Assembly (NCBI GenBank): GCA_900319625.1
Contig: ONPD01000013.1
Span: 1 to 64,000 of the forward strand
DNA length: 64,000 bases
Direction of reading: 5' to 3'
From: an uncultured Treponema sp.
Lineage (GTDB): Bacteria; Spirochaetota; Spirochaetia; Treponematales; Treponemataceae
The stretch's first letter is position 1. Every line of letters begins with the position of its first letter. A program made the position numbers and the translations under genes. Positions 16,240 to 23,998 of the stretch are shown here, one piece after another. The notes beneath the pieces were generated by a model. It had not been told where the DNA came from and did no database searches. It worked only from the letters and a program-made list of their open reading frames with translations.

Positions 16240-18507
16240 TTAATTGTGAGTTTTAATAAATTCTACAAAGTCCTGTTCACTCAGGGGTTTTGAGTAGAAA
16301 TATCCCTGCGCTACGTCACACTTGATGGAGCGCAGGAAATCTCTCTGAGTTGCTGTTTCAACTCCCTCAAATACTGTACTCTTATTCAAAACCTTACTCA
16401 TTTCAATAAGAATTTCTATAAACTCAGCAGAAGATTCGTCCATCTGGCCGTTTTCCTTTGTAGAAGAAGAAAGAAATTCCCTGTCAAATTTCAGAACGTC
16501 AATCGGAATTTTTGTGAGCATATTCAGAGAGCTCTGTCCGCTTCCAAAATCATCCATTGCAACGGAAAAGCCTTCCTTATGAAGCTTATCCGTAATTTCC
16601 TTGAGGGTCAGGTCATTCATTACTGAACGTTCAAGAATTTCAATCTGAATTAATTCCGGCGGAATGGAGTAGCGCTTGAAAACTTCAAGAAAGTCGTGCA
16701 TAAACTTATCAGCCTTACTGTGAGCCCGGCTCATATTTACAGAAACGGGCACTATAGGATTTCCTTTTGCTATCTGACCTTCAAGAAATTTAAATACCTG
16801 CTCATAAACATAAAAATCAAGCTTTGTAATAAAACCATTTTTTTCAAACAGGGGAATAAAGCTGTCCGGCAGCATCTGGCCGAGTTTTGGGCTCCTCCAT
16901 CTTACAAGGGCTTCTGCTCCGACAATTTTTTCCGTCGAGAGTGAAATTTTTGGCTGATACATTACGTAGAACTCATTGTTTTTAAGAGCCTCTTCCATAT
17001 GGCTTTCAATAAATCGCTCTCTTTTTATTCTGCTCAGAAGCTTTGAGTTGTAAATTGAATATTGGGTGAGGGGACTTCCCTGAATACTGGTCTTTGCAAA
17101 GGCTGCCTGTCCAATTAAATCCTGGATGGTTTTCGTGCGTTCCTTGTTATCAGGCATTAAAAAGGAAATTCCGAATTTTGCCGTAAATGGAATTGCATAT
17201 TCTTTTGTTTTCTTATTTACAACTGCAAGCTCCTGCTTGAAAACAGACATAGCCTTTCTTACTGAAGAGATTTTTGCCAGAATGTAAAAATGATCTGCAA
17301 AGCCACGTCCGATATAAGCGTTATAATGAAGGGAAAGCTTATTCAGAATTCGGGAAAAGAAGAAAATCATATTGTCTGAGGCTTCTTCTCCATAATTTTG
17401 GTAGGTAAAACGGAAGTCCCTGATGTCACATTCAATGAATATGAACTTTGAATTTGGATTTCTTTTTAATGCTTTAGAAGCTTCGCTTTCAAAGTATTTT
17501 CTTGTTGAAAGGGTTGTCAGGGGATCATAAATTGTTTCGATATGCTGGTGCTTATGCAGAAGATGAATTATAAAAAATTCCAGGAATGAAAAAACTGTCA
17601 TCGTTATAATTCCAAGAATTAATATTAAGATTCGGAAGTTCATTTCCTTCTTCTTGAAAACACTGAAAAATGTATCTGGAACTGATAGTCCCAAAGTCCA
17701 GTTGGTTGAAGGGATTTTTTGAAGGAATATTGTTACCGGAGTTCCTCTTGTACTTATTGTTTTATAATGACCTTTTCCTATTCTTGTAAGCTGGCTTGAA
17801 GTAAGAAGATGGTTATCTGTTGCTACGGGCTCGTAGGTCTTCAAAAGCATTTTTTCATCAGGATGACAGATGAATTTTCCCTGCTCTCCTAAAATAAAAA
17901 GCCATTCGTCTTTATCAAGAAGATAACCTGAAACCTCCTTGTTTAATGTTGAAAGCTTTACAGATGCTGAAAAAAATCCCCGCAGGCTGCCATCTGCTTT
18001 TTTGACCGCTGAAGCAAAAATGATAACAGGCTCATCATTCATATGAGAGCGGATAGGGGAGCTTACATAATGATCATAGCCTTCCTTTACGATTTTATGA
18101 AAGTATACACGGTCGGTGACATCAGAAAGAGTCATATTCTGTCTGTAGCCTACGCCCCTTGTATTTACAAAGGACATATTCATAAAATCAGGATGATTGA
18201 CGTTTCGTATTGAATTTATGAATTTTTGAGTTTCTTCATCGGTATGATTCTGGGCATAGTTTGTATTTATATAGCACTGTAGGGCAAAAAAATAACTTTC
18301 GATTTTAAGCTGAACGGACTGGGCATAACCGGAAGATAAGTCTTCGCAGTAATCGTCAAATTCTTTTCGAGAGTCATTGATTATTTTACCAGTGATTTTT
18401 GAACTTACCACAACTACAATCAGGGTAAAAATAAGTGAAATTATAAGTGAAAAAATCAGATTAATTTTATCAGGGTTATAGCGCTTGTTGTCTTTTATAA
18501 GTTTCAT
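16240..18507 (-). CDS. Cache-GGDEF-EAL membrane protein, probable c-di-GMP phosphodiesterase
   Basis: The 755-aa protein has a first membrane segment (about 14-36), a long extracytoplasmic Cache-type sensor region (to about 285), a second segment near 290-315, a GGDEF domain and an EAL domain. The GGDEF site is degenerate (GRGFADHF), so cyclase activity is unlikely. The EAL domain keeps its signature residues: EAL at 532-534, IEILERS, DDFGSG, LKFDREF, EGVET and QGYFYSKP. It should therefore hydrolyse c-di-GMP, with the Cache domain sensing a small molecule outside. Such a degenerate GGDEF often binds GTP as a regulator. It converges on gatB and is divergent from lysA. Confidence 0.88.
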   Translation of the reverse strand: MKLIKDNKRYNPDKINLIFSLIISLIFTLIVVVVSSKITGKIINDSRKEFDDYCEDLSSGYAQSVQLKIESYFFALQCYINTNYAQNHTDEETQKFINSIRNVNHPDFMNMSFVNTRGVGYRQNMTLSDVTDRVYFHKIVKEGYDHYVSSPIRSHMNDEPVIIFASAVKKADGSLRGFFSASVKLSTLNKEVSGYLLDKDEWLFILGEQGKFICHPDEKMLLKTYEPVATDNHLLTSSQLTRIGKGHYKTISTRGTPVTIFLQKIPSTNWTLGLSVPDTFFSVFKKKEMNFRILILILGIITMTVFSFLEFFIIHLLHKHQHIETIYDPLTTLSTRKYFESEASKALKRNPNSKFIFIECDIRDFRFTYQNYGEEASDNMIFFFSRILNKLSLHYNAYIGRGFADHFYILAKISSVRKAMSVFKQELAVVNKKTKEYAIPFTAKFGISFLMPDNKERTKTIQDLIGQAAFAKTSIQGSPLTQYSIYNSKLLSRIKRERFIESHMEEALKNNEFYVMYQPKISLSTEKIVGAEALVRWRSPKLGQMLPDSFIPLFEKNGFITKLDFYVYEQVFKFLEGQIAKGNPIVPVSVNMSRAHSKADKFMHDFLEVFKRYSIPPELIQIEILERSVMNDLTLKEITDKLHKEGFSVAMDDFGSGQSSLNMLTKIPIDVLKFDREFLSSSTKENGQMDESSAEFIEILIEMSKVLNKSTVFEGVETATQRDFLRSIKCDVAQGYFYSKPLSEQDFVEFIKTHN

Positions 18508-18601
18508 TTCTCATCCAAACTTTTTTTTCCTTCCACTTACTTATAAGTATAACATACTTTTAAAAAGAACAAATTTTTTTTAATTGTTTTTTAAATTTTT
18601 A

Positions 18602-18630
18602 TTGAAGATTTTTTTTGATTTTGTCATAAT
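18602..18630 (+). promoter_or_regulatory. Probable lysA promoter
   Basis: TTGAAG (18602-18607), 17 nt, CATAAT (18625-18630) in a very AT-rich stretch. The predicted start near 18637 gives a leader of about 30 nt with AGAGAGGAG before ATG 18668. Confidence 0.45.
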
Positions 18631-18667
18631 TTTTTTAATAAAAATATCTAAAAAGAGAGGAGCTAGT

Positions 18668-19936
18668 ATGAGTTCTAATTTTCCATTGACACAGGCGCAG
18701 CTTGATAATCTTATTCAGGATTTTCCGACACCTTTTTATCTTTATGATGAAAAAGCAATCCGCGAGAATATGAAACGCTTTACAAAAGCATTCAGCATTT
18801 TTCCTTCATTCCGCGAACATTTTGCTGTAAAAGCTTGTCCAAATCCTTATATATTGAAGATTTTAGCTGAAGAAGGCTGTGGAAGTGACTGTTCATCTTT
18901 ACCGGAACTTATGCTTTCTCATCTCGCCGGCATTCAGAACGAAAAAGTTATCTTTACTTCAAACGAAACTCCTGCCAGCGAATATAAATTTGCCTATGAG
19001 CACGGAAACATCATCAATCTTGATGATATTACCCATATTGATTTTTTGAAAAATGCCCTGGGCGGAGAATTTCCAGAGACAATCTGCTTCCGTTATAATC
19101 CGGGAAATGAAAAACAGGGCTGTAACTCGATTATCGGAAAGCCGGAGGAAGCAAAATACGGTCTTACCCGCACCCAGATTATTGAAGCCTATGCAAAATG
19201 CCGCGACCTTGGCGTAAAGCACTTTGGCCTTCATACAATGGTTGCATCAAATGAACTTAATCCTGCCTTCTTTGTAGATACTGCTAAGCTTGTTTTTGAA
19301 CTTGCGGCAGAAATTAAGGAAAAGACTGGCGTTAGAATTGAATTTGTTGATCTTGGCGGCGGACTTGGTATTCCTTACAAGCCTGAGCAGAAGGCTGTTG
19401 ATTATGATGAGGTTGCAAAGGGAATCCGTGCTGAATATGACCGGGTTGTAGTTCCTGCTGGTCTTGATCCTCTTGCAATTTACTGGGAATGCGGCCGTCC
19501 TATTACAGGGCCTTACGGCTGGCTTATTACAACTGCAATTCACAAAAAACACATTTACCGCGAGTATGTTGCTGTGGATGCCTGTATGGCTGATTTAATG
19601 CGCCCTGGTATGTACGGCGCTTACCACGAGGTTACTGTAAGCGGTAAGGAAAATGCGGCAAAAACTGAAGTTTATGATGTTGTGGGTTCTTTGTGTGAAA
19701 ACTGCGATAAGTTTGCGGTACAGCGTCAGCTGCCTCAGATTGATATCGGTGACCACGTGATTATTCACGATGCCGGTGCCCACGGCCGTGCAATGGGCTT
19801 TAACTATAACGGAAAACTGCGCTGCGGCGAAGTTCTTATGCGTCCAGACGGAACTTTCAAAGAAATCCGCCGCCGCGAAACAGTAGATGATTTGTTCGCC
19901 ACATTAGACTTGGGCGGCGTAAAAGACTTCCAGTAG
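18668..19936 (+). CDS. lysA: Diaminopimelate decarboxylase
   Basis: The 422-aa fold-type III PLP enzyme decarboxylates meso-diaminopimelate to lysine. The PLP lysine is Lys55 in HFAVKACPN; the glycine loop DLGGGLGIP and the ECGRPITGPYG motif bind phosphate and substrate; the late CENCDKFA holds the dimer active-site Cys. I start it at ATG 18668 after AGAGAGGAG. An in-frame ATG at 18584 adds 28 residues of AT-rich hydrophobic sequence that overlaps the predicted promoter, has no ribosome-binding site and is not part of the family. The broad specificity of relatives (some act on carboxynorspermidine) leaves a small doubt over the substrate. Confidence 0.88.
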   Translation: MSSNFPLTQAQLDNLIQDFPTPFYLYDEKAIRENMKRFTKAFSIFPSFREHFAVKACPNPYILKILAEEGCGSDCSSLPELMLSHLAGIQNEKVIFTSNETPASEYKFAYEHGNIINLDDITHIDFLKNALGGEFPETICFRYNPGNEKQGCNSIIGKPEEAKYGLTRTQIIEAYAKCRDLGVKHFGLHTMVASNELNPAFFVDTAKLVFELAAEIKEKTGVRIEFVDLGGGLGIPYKPEQKAVDYDEVAKGIRAEYDRVVVPAGLDPLAIYWECGRPITGPYGWLITTAIHKKHIYREYVAVDACMADLMRPGMYGAYHEVTVSGKENAAKTEVYDVVGSLCENCDKFAVQRQLPQIDIGDHVIIHDAGAHGRAMGFNYNGKLRCGEVLMRPDGTFKEIRRRETVDDLFATLDLGGVKDFQ

Positions 19937-19946
19937 AAATCCAATG

Positions 19947-19971
19947 CAAACTGCGCAATAAGCGCAGTTTG
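19947..19971. terminator. Hairpin between lysA and mrp
   Basis: CAAACTGCGC and GCGCAGTTTG form a perfect 10-bp stem with a 5-nt loop, without a T-run. A second pairing, GTTGCGGT (19973-19980) with ACCGCAAC (20011-20018), reaches into the mrp stop. Both lie between converging genes. Confidence 0.5.
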
Positions 19972-20008
19972 AGTTGCGGTTACGTGCATCCGGAAGTTGG
20001 AGCCTGCC

Positions 20009-20839
20009 TTACGACCGCAACAGACCCTCAACGGCGGCGGCTGCATTCTGAATTTCTGTAACTTCAATGCTTTCGATGTCGCCGGCGTCTACGGCCTGGG
20101 AAACTCGTTCTTCTATTGGAAGGCGGGCAAGAACAGGCAGATTAAAGTCGGCGGCAATCTTATCAAGATTTGACTTACCAAAAATTGTAATTTCTTTTCC
20201 GCAGTCAGGGCATTTTACGTAGCTCATGTTTTCTACTAAGCCCAGAATAGGAATATTCATCATATTTGCCATATTAACTGCTTTTTCTACGATTACACGA
20301 ACAAGCTGCTGAGGTGAAGAAACTACGATGATTCCGTCAATTGGAAGGGACTGGAAAACTGTAAGAGGTACATCACCGGTTCCCGGTGGCATATCTACGA
20401 ACATAAAATCAACGTCTTTCCAGATTACGTCTGTCCAGAACTGTTTTACTGCGCCCGCAATTACAGGACCGCGCCAGATTACAGGATCTGTTTCGTTTGC
20501 AAGAAGGAAGTTCATTGACATCAGCTGAATGCCGGAATCAGTTACAACAGGGTGGAGGGCATCCTGACCTTCAACTGCCTCGGCTCTCTTATCACCAACG
20601 CCAAAGCTTTCTGGAATTGAAGGGCCTGTAATATCAGCATCAAGGATTGCGGCCTTGAATCCGTCTTTATTTACGCGGCTTGCCAGAAGACTTGTTACCA
20701 GTGATTTTCCGACACCGCCTTTTCCACTCACAATTCCGATTACTTTTTTAACCTTGCTGTCCTTGTGAAGATTTACGTGAAAATCGCGTTTTTCGCATTT
20801 TTCTCCGCAGGAACCGCAGTCATGATTGCATTCGCTCAT
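20009..20839 (-). CDS. Mrp/Nbp35-type iron-sulfur carrier ATPase
   Basis: The 276-aa P-loop protein belongs to the Mrp/ApbC/Nbp35 group that carries and hands over Fe-S clusters in the cytoplasm. The deviant Walker A GKGGVGKS follows the first strand, and DMPPGTGD is the Walker B/switch region. A CPDCGK pair (CXXC) supplies the bridging cluster at the dimer interface. The N-terminus is cysteine rich (CNHDCGSCGEKC), the Nbp35-type four-cysteine motif for a second cluster, which bacterial ApbC usually lacks. GAGG precedes the ATG. Clients may include the window's radical SAM enzymes and LysA-unrelated Fe-S proteins, but none is fixed by context. Confidence 0.88.
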   Translation of the reverse strand: MSECNHDCGSCGEKCEKRDFHVNLHKDSKVKKVIGIVSGKGGVGKSLVTSLLASRVNKDGFKAAILDADITGPSIPESFGVGDKRAEAVEGQDALHPVVTDSGIQLMSMNFLLANETDPVIWRGPVIAGAVKQFWTDVIWKDVDFMFVDMPPGTGDVPLTVFQSLPIDGIIVVSSPQQLVRVIVEKAVNMANMMNIPILGLVENMSYVKCPDCGKEITIFGKSNLDKIAADFNLPVLARLPIEERVSQAVDAGDIESIEVTEIQNAAAAVEGLLRS

Positions 20840-20924
20840 ATAAAAACCTCATAAAATATTCTTTTATAAATATACTAAATTCTATATAATAAGGCAAAAT
20901 TTTCTGAAAAAAAGGTGTATAAAA

Positions 20925-22481
20925 ATGACAGCACAATTTATTGCAAAAAATCTTGCCTTCATTCTTTATCTTGGTCTGATGATTATCATCGGATTGCGTT
21001 ACGCAAACAAAAACTCCAACACATCTGACTTCTTCCTGGGCGGAAGAAAGGTAGGCCCATGGGTAACAGCTTTGAGCGCCGAGGCTTCGGATTCCTCTGC
21101 CTGGCTTTTGATGGGACTTCCTGGACTCTGCTATCTTGGTGGTGTAAAGGAAACCTTCTGGACTGCCCTTGGTTTGATTGTGGGAACTTATTTGAACTGG
21201 CTTTTTGTTGCAAAACCCCTCCGCAAGTGTTCGATTGCCTTTGGTGATTCTATTACAATTCCGGAATTCTTTTCTAACCGTTTTAAGGACAGAAGCCACA
21301 TCCTTTCGGTTGTTTCGGTTTTCTTTATTGTGCTTTTCTTTACTATTTATACAGCTTCTGGATTTGTTGCCTGCGCAAAGCTTTTCAATTCTGTTTTTGA
21401 TATTCCTTACCATGCCGGTCTTGCAATCGGATTGATTGTAATTTTGTGCTATACAATTACAGGTGGTTACACTGCTGTTTGTACAACTGACTTTATTCAG
21501 GGAACTTTGATTTTTGTTGCCTTTGTTGTTTCAAGCGTGATTGCGGTTGTAGCTTTGGGAGGCCCTGCTTCGGCATTGTCTTCTGTTCAGAACTTTGATG
21601 CACAGGCTCTTGCCGGTAACTTTGGTGATAAGCTTAAGACTGCCTTTACAGCAAACGCTTCTTTCTCCCTTAAATCGATTGTTTCTGCCCTTGCCTGGGG
21701 ACTTGGATATTTTGGAATGCCTCACATCATCGTTCGCTTTATGGGAATCCGTTCGAATACCGAGGTAAAAAAAGCCCGCCGCATCGGAACTGTATGGATG
21801 ATTATTTCTTATGTGGGAACTTTCTTAATCGGTACTTTGGGAACTGCTTATCTTTTGAACCACGGAACTCTGCTTGGTGTTGATGCCAGCGCTGCTGTTG
21901 CCGGTGTTTCTCAGTATGGTGATGCAGAGACTGTATTCAGTGCGACAATGCAGAATATGTACCCTGCATTTATTGCCGGTATCTTCCTTTGTGCAATTCT
22001 TGCTGCTTCTATGTCTACCGCTGACTCTCAGCTTCTTGCCGCTTCAAGTGCTGTAAGCCAGGATATTTTCAAGGGGCTTATCAAAAAGGATGCTGAAGAA
22101 AAAGAAGTTTTGAACATCAGCCGCTTTACAGTATTTGTAATCGCTTTGATTGCTCTCTTCCTTTCTTTGAATCCTAATTCTTCGATTTTCGGTCTTGTAT
22201 CATTTGCCTGGTCTGGATTCGGTGGAACCTTTGGTCCTCTTGTTCTTCTTGCCCTTTACTGGAGAGGAACAACTGCAAAAGGCGCTATCTGCGGTATGGT
22301 TCTTGGTGGTGTAACTGATGTTGTATGGCACTATATGAAAGGCGGAATCTTCGACCTTTACGAAATTGTACCGGCCTTTGTTGTATGTCTTGTAGTTACA
22401 GTTATCGTAAGTCTTATTGACAGCAAAAAAGATGCGCAGATGATAGCTGATTTTGAAAAATACAAGGCAATGCAGGACTAA
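20925..22481 (+). CDS. putP: Sodium/proline symporter
   Basis: The 518-aa inner-membrane protein of the sodium:solute symporter family imports proline with Na+. About 13 hydrophobic segments are visible. Motifs typical of PutP include DFFLGGRKVGPW, LSAEASDSSAWLLMGLPG and ADSQLLAASSA, the last containing the Na+-site serines. Length is normal. A TATATAAT box upstream suggests its own promoter and AAGGTG is the ribosome-binding site. The gene is followed by a large branched inverted repeat (22493-22580) that probably ends the transcript. Confidence 0.92.
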   Translation: MTAQFIAKNLAFILYLGLMIIIGLRYANKNSNTSDFFLGGRKVGPWVTALSAEASDSSAWLLMGLPGLCYLGGVKETFWTALGLIVGTYLNWLFVAKPLRKCSIAFGDSITIPEFFSNRFKDRSHILSVVSVFFIVLFFTIYTASGFVACAKLFNSVFDIPYHAGLAIGLIVILCYTITGGYTAVCTTDFIQGTLIFVAFVVSSVIAVVALGGPASALSSVQNFDAQALAGNFGDKLKTAFTANASFSLKSIVSALAWGLGYFGMPHIIVRFMGIRSNTEVKKARRIGTVWMIISYVGTFLIGTLGTAYLLNHGTLLGVDASAAVAGVSQYGDAETVFSATMQNMYPAFIAGIFLCAILAASMSTADSQLLAASSAVSQDIFKGLIKKDAEEKEVLNISRFTVFVIALIALFLSLNPNSSIFGLVSFAWSGFGGTFGPLVLLALYWRGTTAKGAICGMVLGGVTDVVWHYMKGGIFDLYEIVPAFVVCLVVTVIVSLIDSKKDAQMIADFEKYKAMQD

Positions 22482-22492
22482 AATACAGATTG

Positions 22493-22580
22493 TCACACGG
22501 ATTCGAAATGACTAACGTCATTTCAACTTTAAAATGATTTTGCGTTAGTTGGATTCCGTAGGAATCCTTAATCCGTGTGA
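22493..22580 (+). terminator. Branched (cruciform-like) 3' structure after putP
   Basis: An outer perfect 11-bp stem, TCACACGGATT (22493-22503) with AATCCGTGTGA (22570-22580), encloses two perfect hairpins: GAAATGAC-TAAC-GTCATTTC (22505-22524) and GGATTCC-GTA-GGAATCC (22551-22567). ACTAACG (22511-22517) can instead pair with CGTTAGT (22543-22549). A T-rich tract follows, so it can act as a terminator, but it is far more elaborate than one. Confidence 0.65.
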
Positions 22581-22584
22581 TATC

Positions 22585-22612
22585 TTGTTTTTTTATTTTT
22601 TCGTTATATAAT
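22585..22612 (+). promoter_or_regulatory. Promoter of the trpR-like gene, start at the GTG
   Basis: TTGTTT (22585-22590), 16 nt, TATAAT (22607-22612). The predicted first transcribed base is 22619, next to the GTG at 22620, so the mRNA would have essentially no leader. Confidence 0.55.
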
Positions 22613-22619
22613 TGTTCTT

Positions 22620-22943
22620 GTGAATAGTAACGAAACTAAAGAAAATAACGACGAAGTTATTGATCAGACAATCCGTGAATTATGCCGGATTCTTAAAAAA
22701 TCGGATGATGAAAATTTTATCTATGATTTTTTCAAATGTCTTTTTACCCCGCCTGAGCTTAAGGATTTTGCTAACCGCTGGCTTTTAGTAAAAGAGCTGG
22801 ATAAGGGAACTACTCAGAGGGAAATCGCTAAAAAATATGGAATGTCTCTTTGCAAGATAACGAGAGGGTCCCGCGAGCTTGCAAAGGCTGACTCTGCCTT
22901 CAGAAAGCTTCTTGATATTCAGAAGGCACAGGAAGATAGGTAG
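22620..22943 (+). CDS. TrpR/YerC-family repressor
   Basis: The 107-aa protein is an all-helical DNA-binding protein of the Trp repressor superfamily. The conserved stretch TPPELKDFANRW, then TTQREIAKKYG and KITRGSREL (the recognition helix with the ITRGS signature) fit TrpR or the closely related YerC/YecD group. TrpR proper binds L-tryptophan and represses trp genes; no trp gene is in the window, so the target is unknown. Translation starts at GTG 22620 with no ribosome-binding site and with the -10 box 7 nt upstream, so the mRNA is probably leaderless. Confidence 0.8.
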   Translation: MNSNETKENNDEVIDQTIRELCRILKKSDDENFIYDFFKCLFTPPELKDFANRWLLVKELDKGTTQREIAKKYGMSLCKITRGSRELAKADSAFRKLLDIQKAQEDR

Positions 22944-22998
22944 ACCAAAAATTGCTGTGCGCAATTTTCTTAACGGTCTGCTATCAATCAAGAAACGC

Positions 22999-23898
22999 TT
23001 ACGCGTTTCCCTTATCCTCAGGAGCCAGCTTGCCGCTGAGGTAGGCCATGGCGGCTCCGACAATCACACATAAAATGCAGGCGATTGCCTGTCCCGCATT
23101 CTGAATTGCGCCAAAGCCCGGGAAAAGATTTACTGCTGAACCGAACAAAAGGCCTGCAATTACACCGTAAGTGTGGTTAGGCGCTTTTTTCAAAAGCCAG
23201 GCTACAAGCTTTGCACCGCAAATCAATCCGATTAAAACACCGATTCCGTTTGGCAGAAGAAGGAAAAGGGCGTGGAAGAATTCACTTGGAATAAAGAGTG
23301 AAGGAATACTCTTCATAACGATTGTATAAACCCCCAGAATCAGCATTAAAAGTGAGCCTGAAATGCCAGGAATTACCATTGCAATGGCTCCGATATATCC
23401 CGCAATAAAAATACGCATTGCAAGCTTGAATGTAAATTCTGGAAGGGCAGAAGACATATCAGGAGTTGTGCCGTCTACAGTTCCTTCAAGGTAAGAGAAG
23501 AAAAGAAGGGCAGCAAGACCCGCAATAATACAGATTATAACTCCGATGGATTTTCCGATTCCCAGCTTTTCGCCTTTTTCGTGCTTAAAGCTGCTTGCAA
23601 GAATCATAGGAAGGCTTCCGATAATCAGGCCTGTAAAGAAAAAGTTTGTCTGAACAGGGAAGTTTTCGTACAGAACTGTAATCAGCTTACTGAAAAGAAG
23701 GACTCCCAGGGCCATGCCGCTTAAAAGAGGGCCTACAAAACGCTTATTAGCCCAGAGTTTTTTTACATTGTAGGTGATGGCGTTAATAAAACGGTCATAA
23801 ATACCAAAAACAACTGCAAGAGTACCGCCTGAAACTCCTGGAATTACGTTTGCCATTCCGATACAGATTCCAATAATAAAAAGTCTTAACATATCCAT
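22999..23898 (-). CDS. DUF368 membrane protein, probable undecaprenyl-phosphate translocase
   Basis: The 299-aa protein has about eight or nine membrane segments and the family hallmark GMANVIPGVSGGTLA near the N-terminus, repeated in weaker form as AMVIPGISGSLLML in the second half, indicating an internal duplication. DUF368 proteins (PopT) were shown in recent work to recycle the undecaprenyl-phosphate lipid carrier across the membrane for cell-wall synthesis. That role fits a genome with peptidoglycan genes such as murA. It converges on the trpR-like gene; an AAAATTGC/GCAATTTT hairpin lies between them. Function is assigned by family, not by context. Confidence 0.82.
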   Translation of the reverse strand: MDMLRLFIIGICIGMANVIPGVSGGTLAVVFGIYDRFINAITYNVKKLWANKRFVGPLLSGMALGVLLFSKLITVLYENFPVQTNFFFTGLIIGSLPMILASSFKHEKGEKLGIGKSIGVIICIIAGLAALLFFSYLEGTVDGTTPDMSSALPEFTFKLAMRIFIAGYIGAIAMVIPGISGSLLMLILGVYTIVMKSIPSLFIPSEFFHALFLLLPNGIGVLIGLICGAKLVAWLLKKAPNHTYGVIAGLLFGSAVNLFPGFGAIQNAGQAIACILCVIVGAAMAYLSGKLAPEDKGNA

Positions 23899-23998
23899 AA
23901 TAAAATATTATAGAAGAAAAGCCGGAATTTTAATAGCGTTTTTTTTCACTAAACTGTTTTTCTGAAATTCCGATAAAGAAGATATAGAAGGGGAATCT

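Noticed and set aside
18584..18667. 28-residue N-terminal extension of LysA
   Set aside because: It overlaps the predicted promoter, lacks a ribosome-binding site and is not present in the enzyme family; ATG 18668 has a strong site.
20925..21413. Minus-strand frames of up to 197 codons opposite putP
   Set aside because: They lie opposite a conserved transporter and are rich in Lys/Arg/Asn without motifs; shadows.
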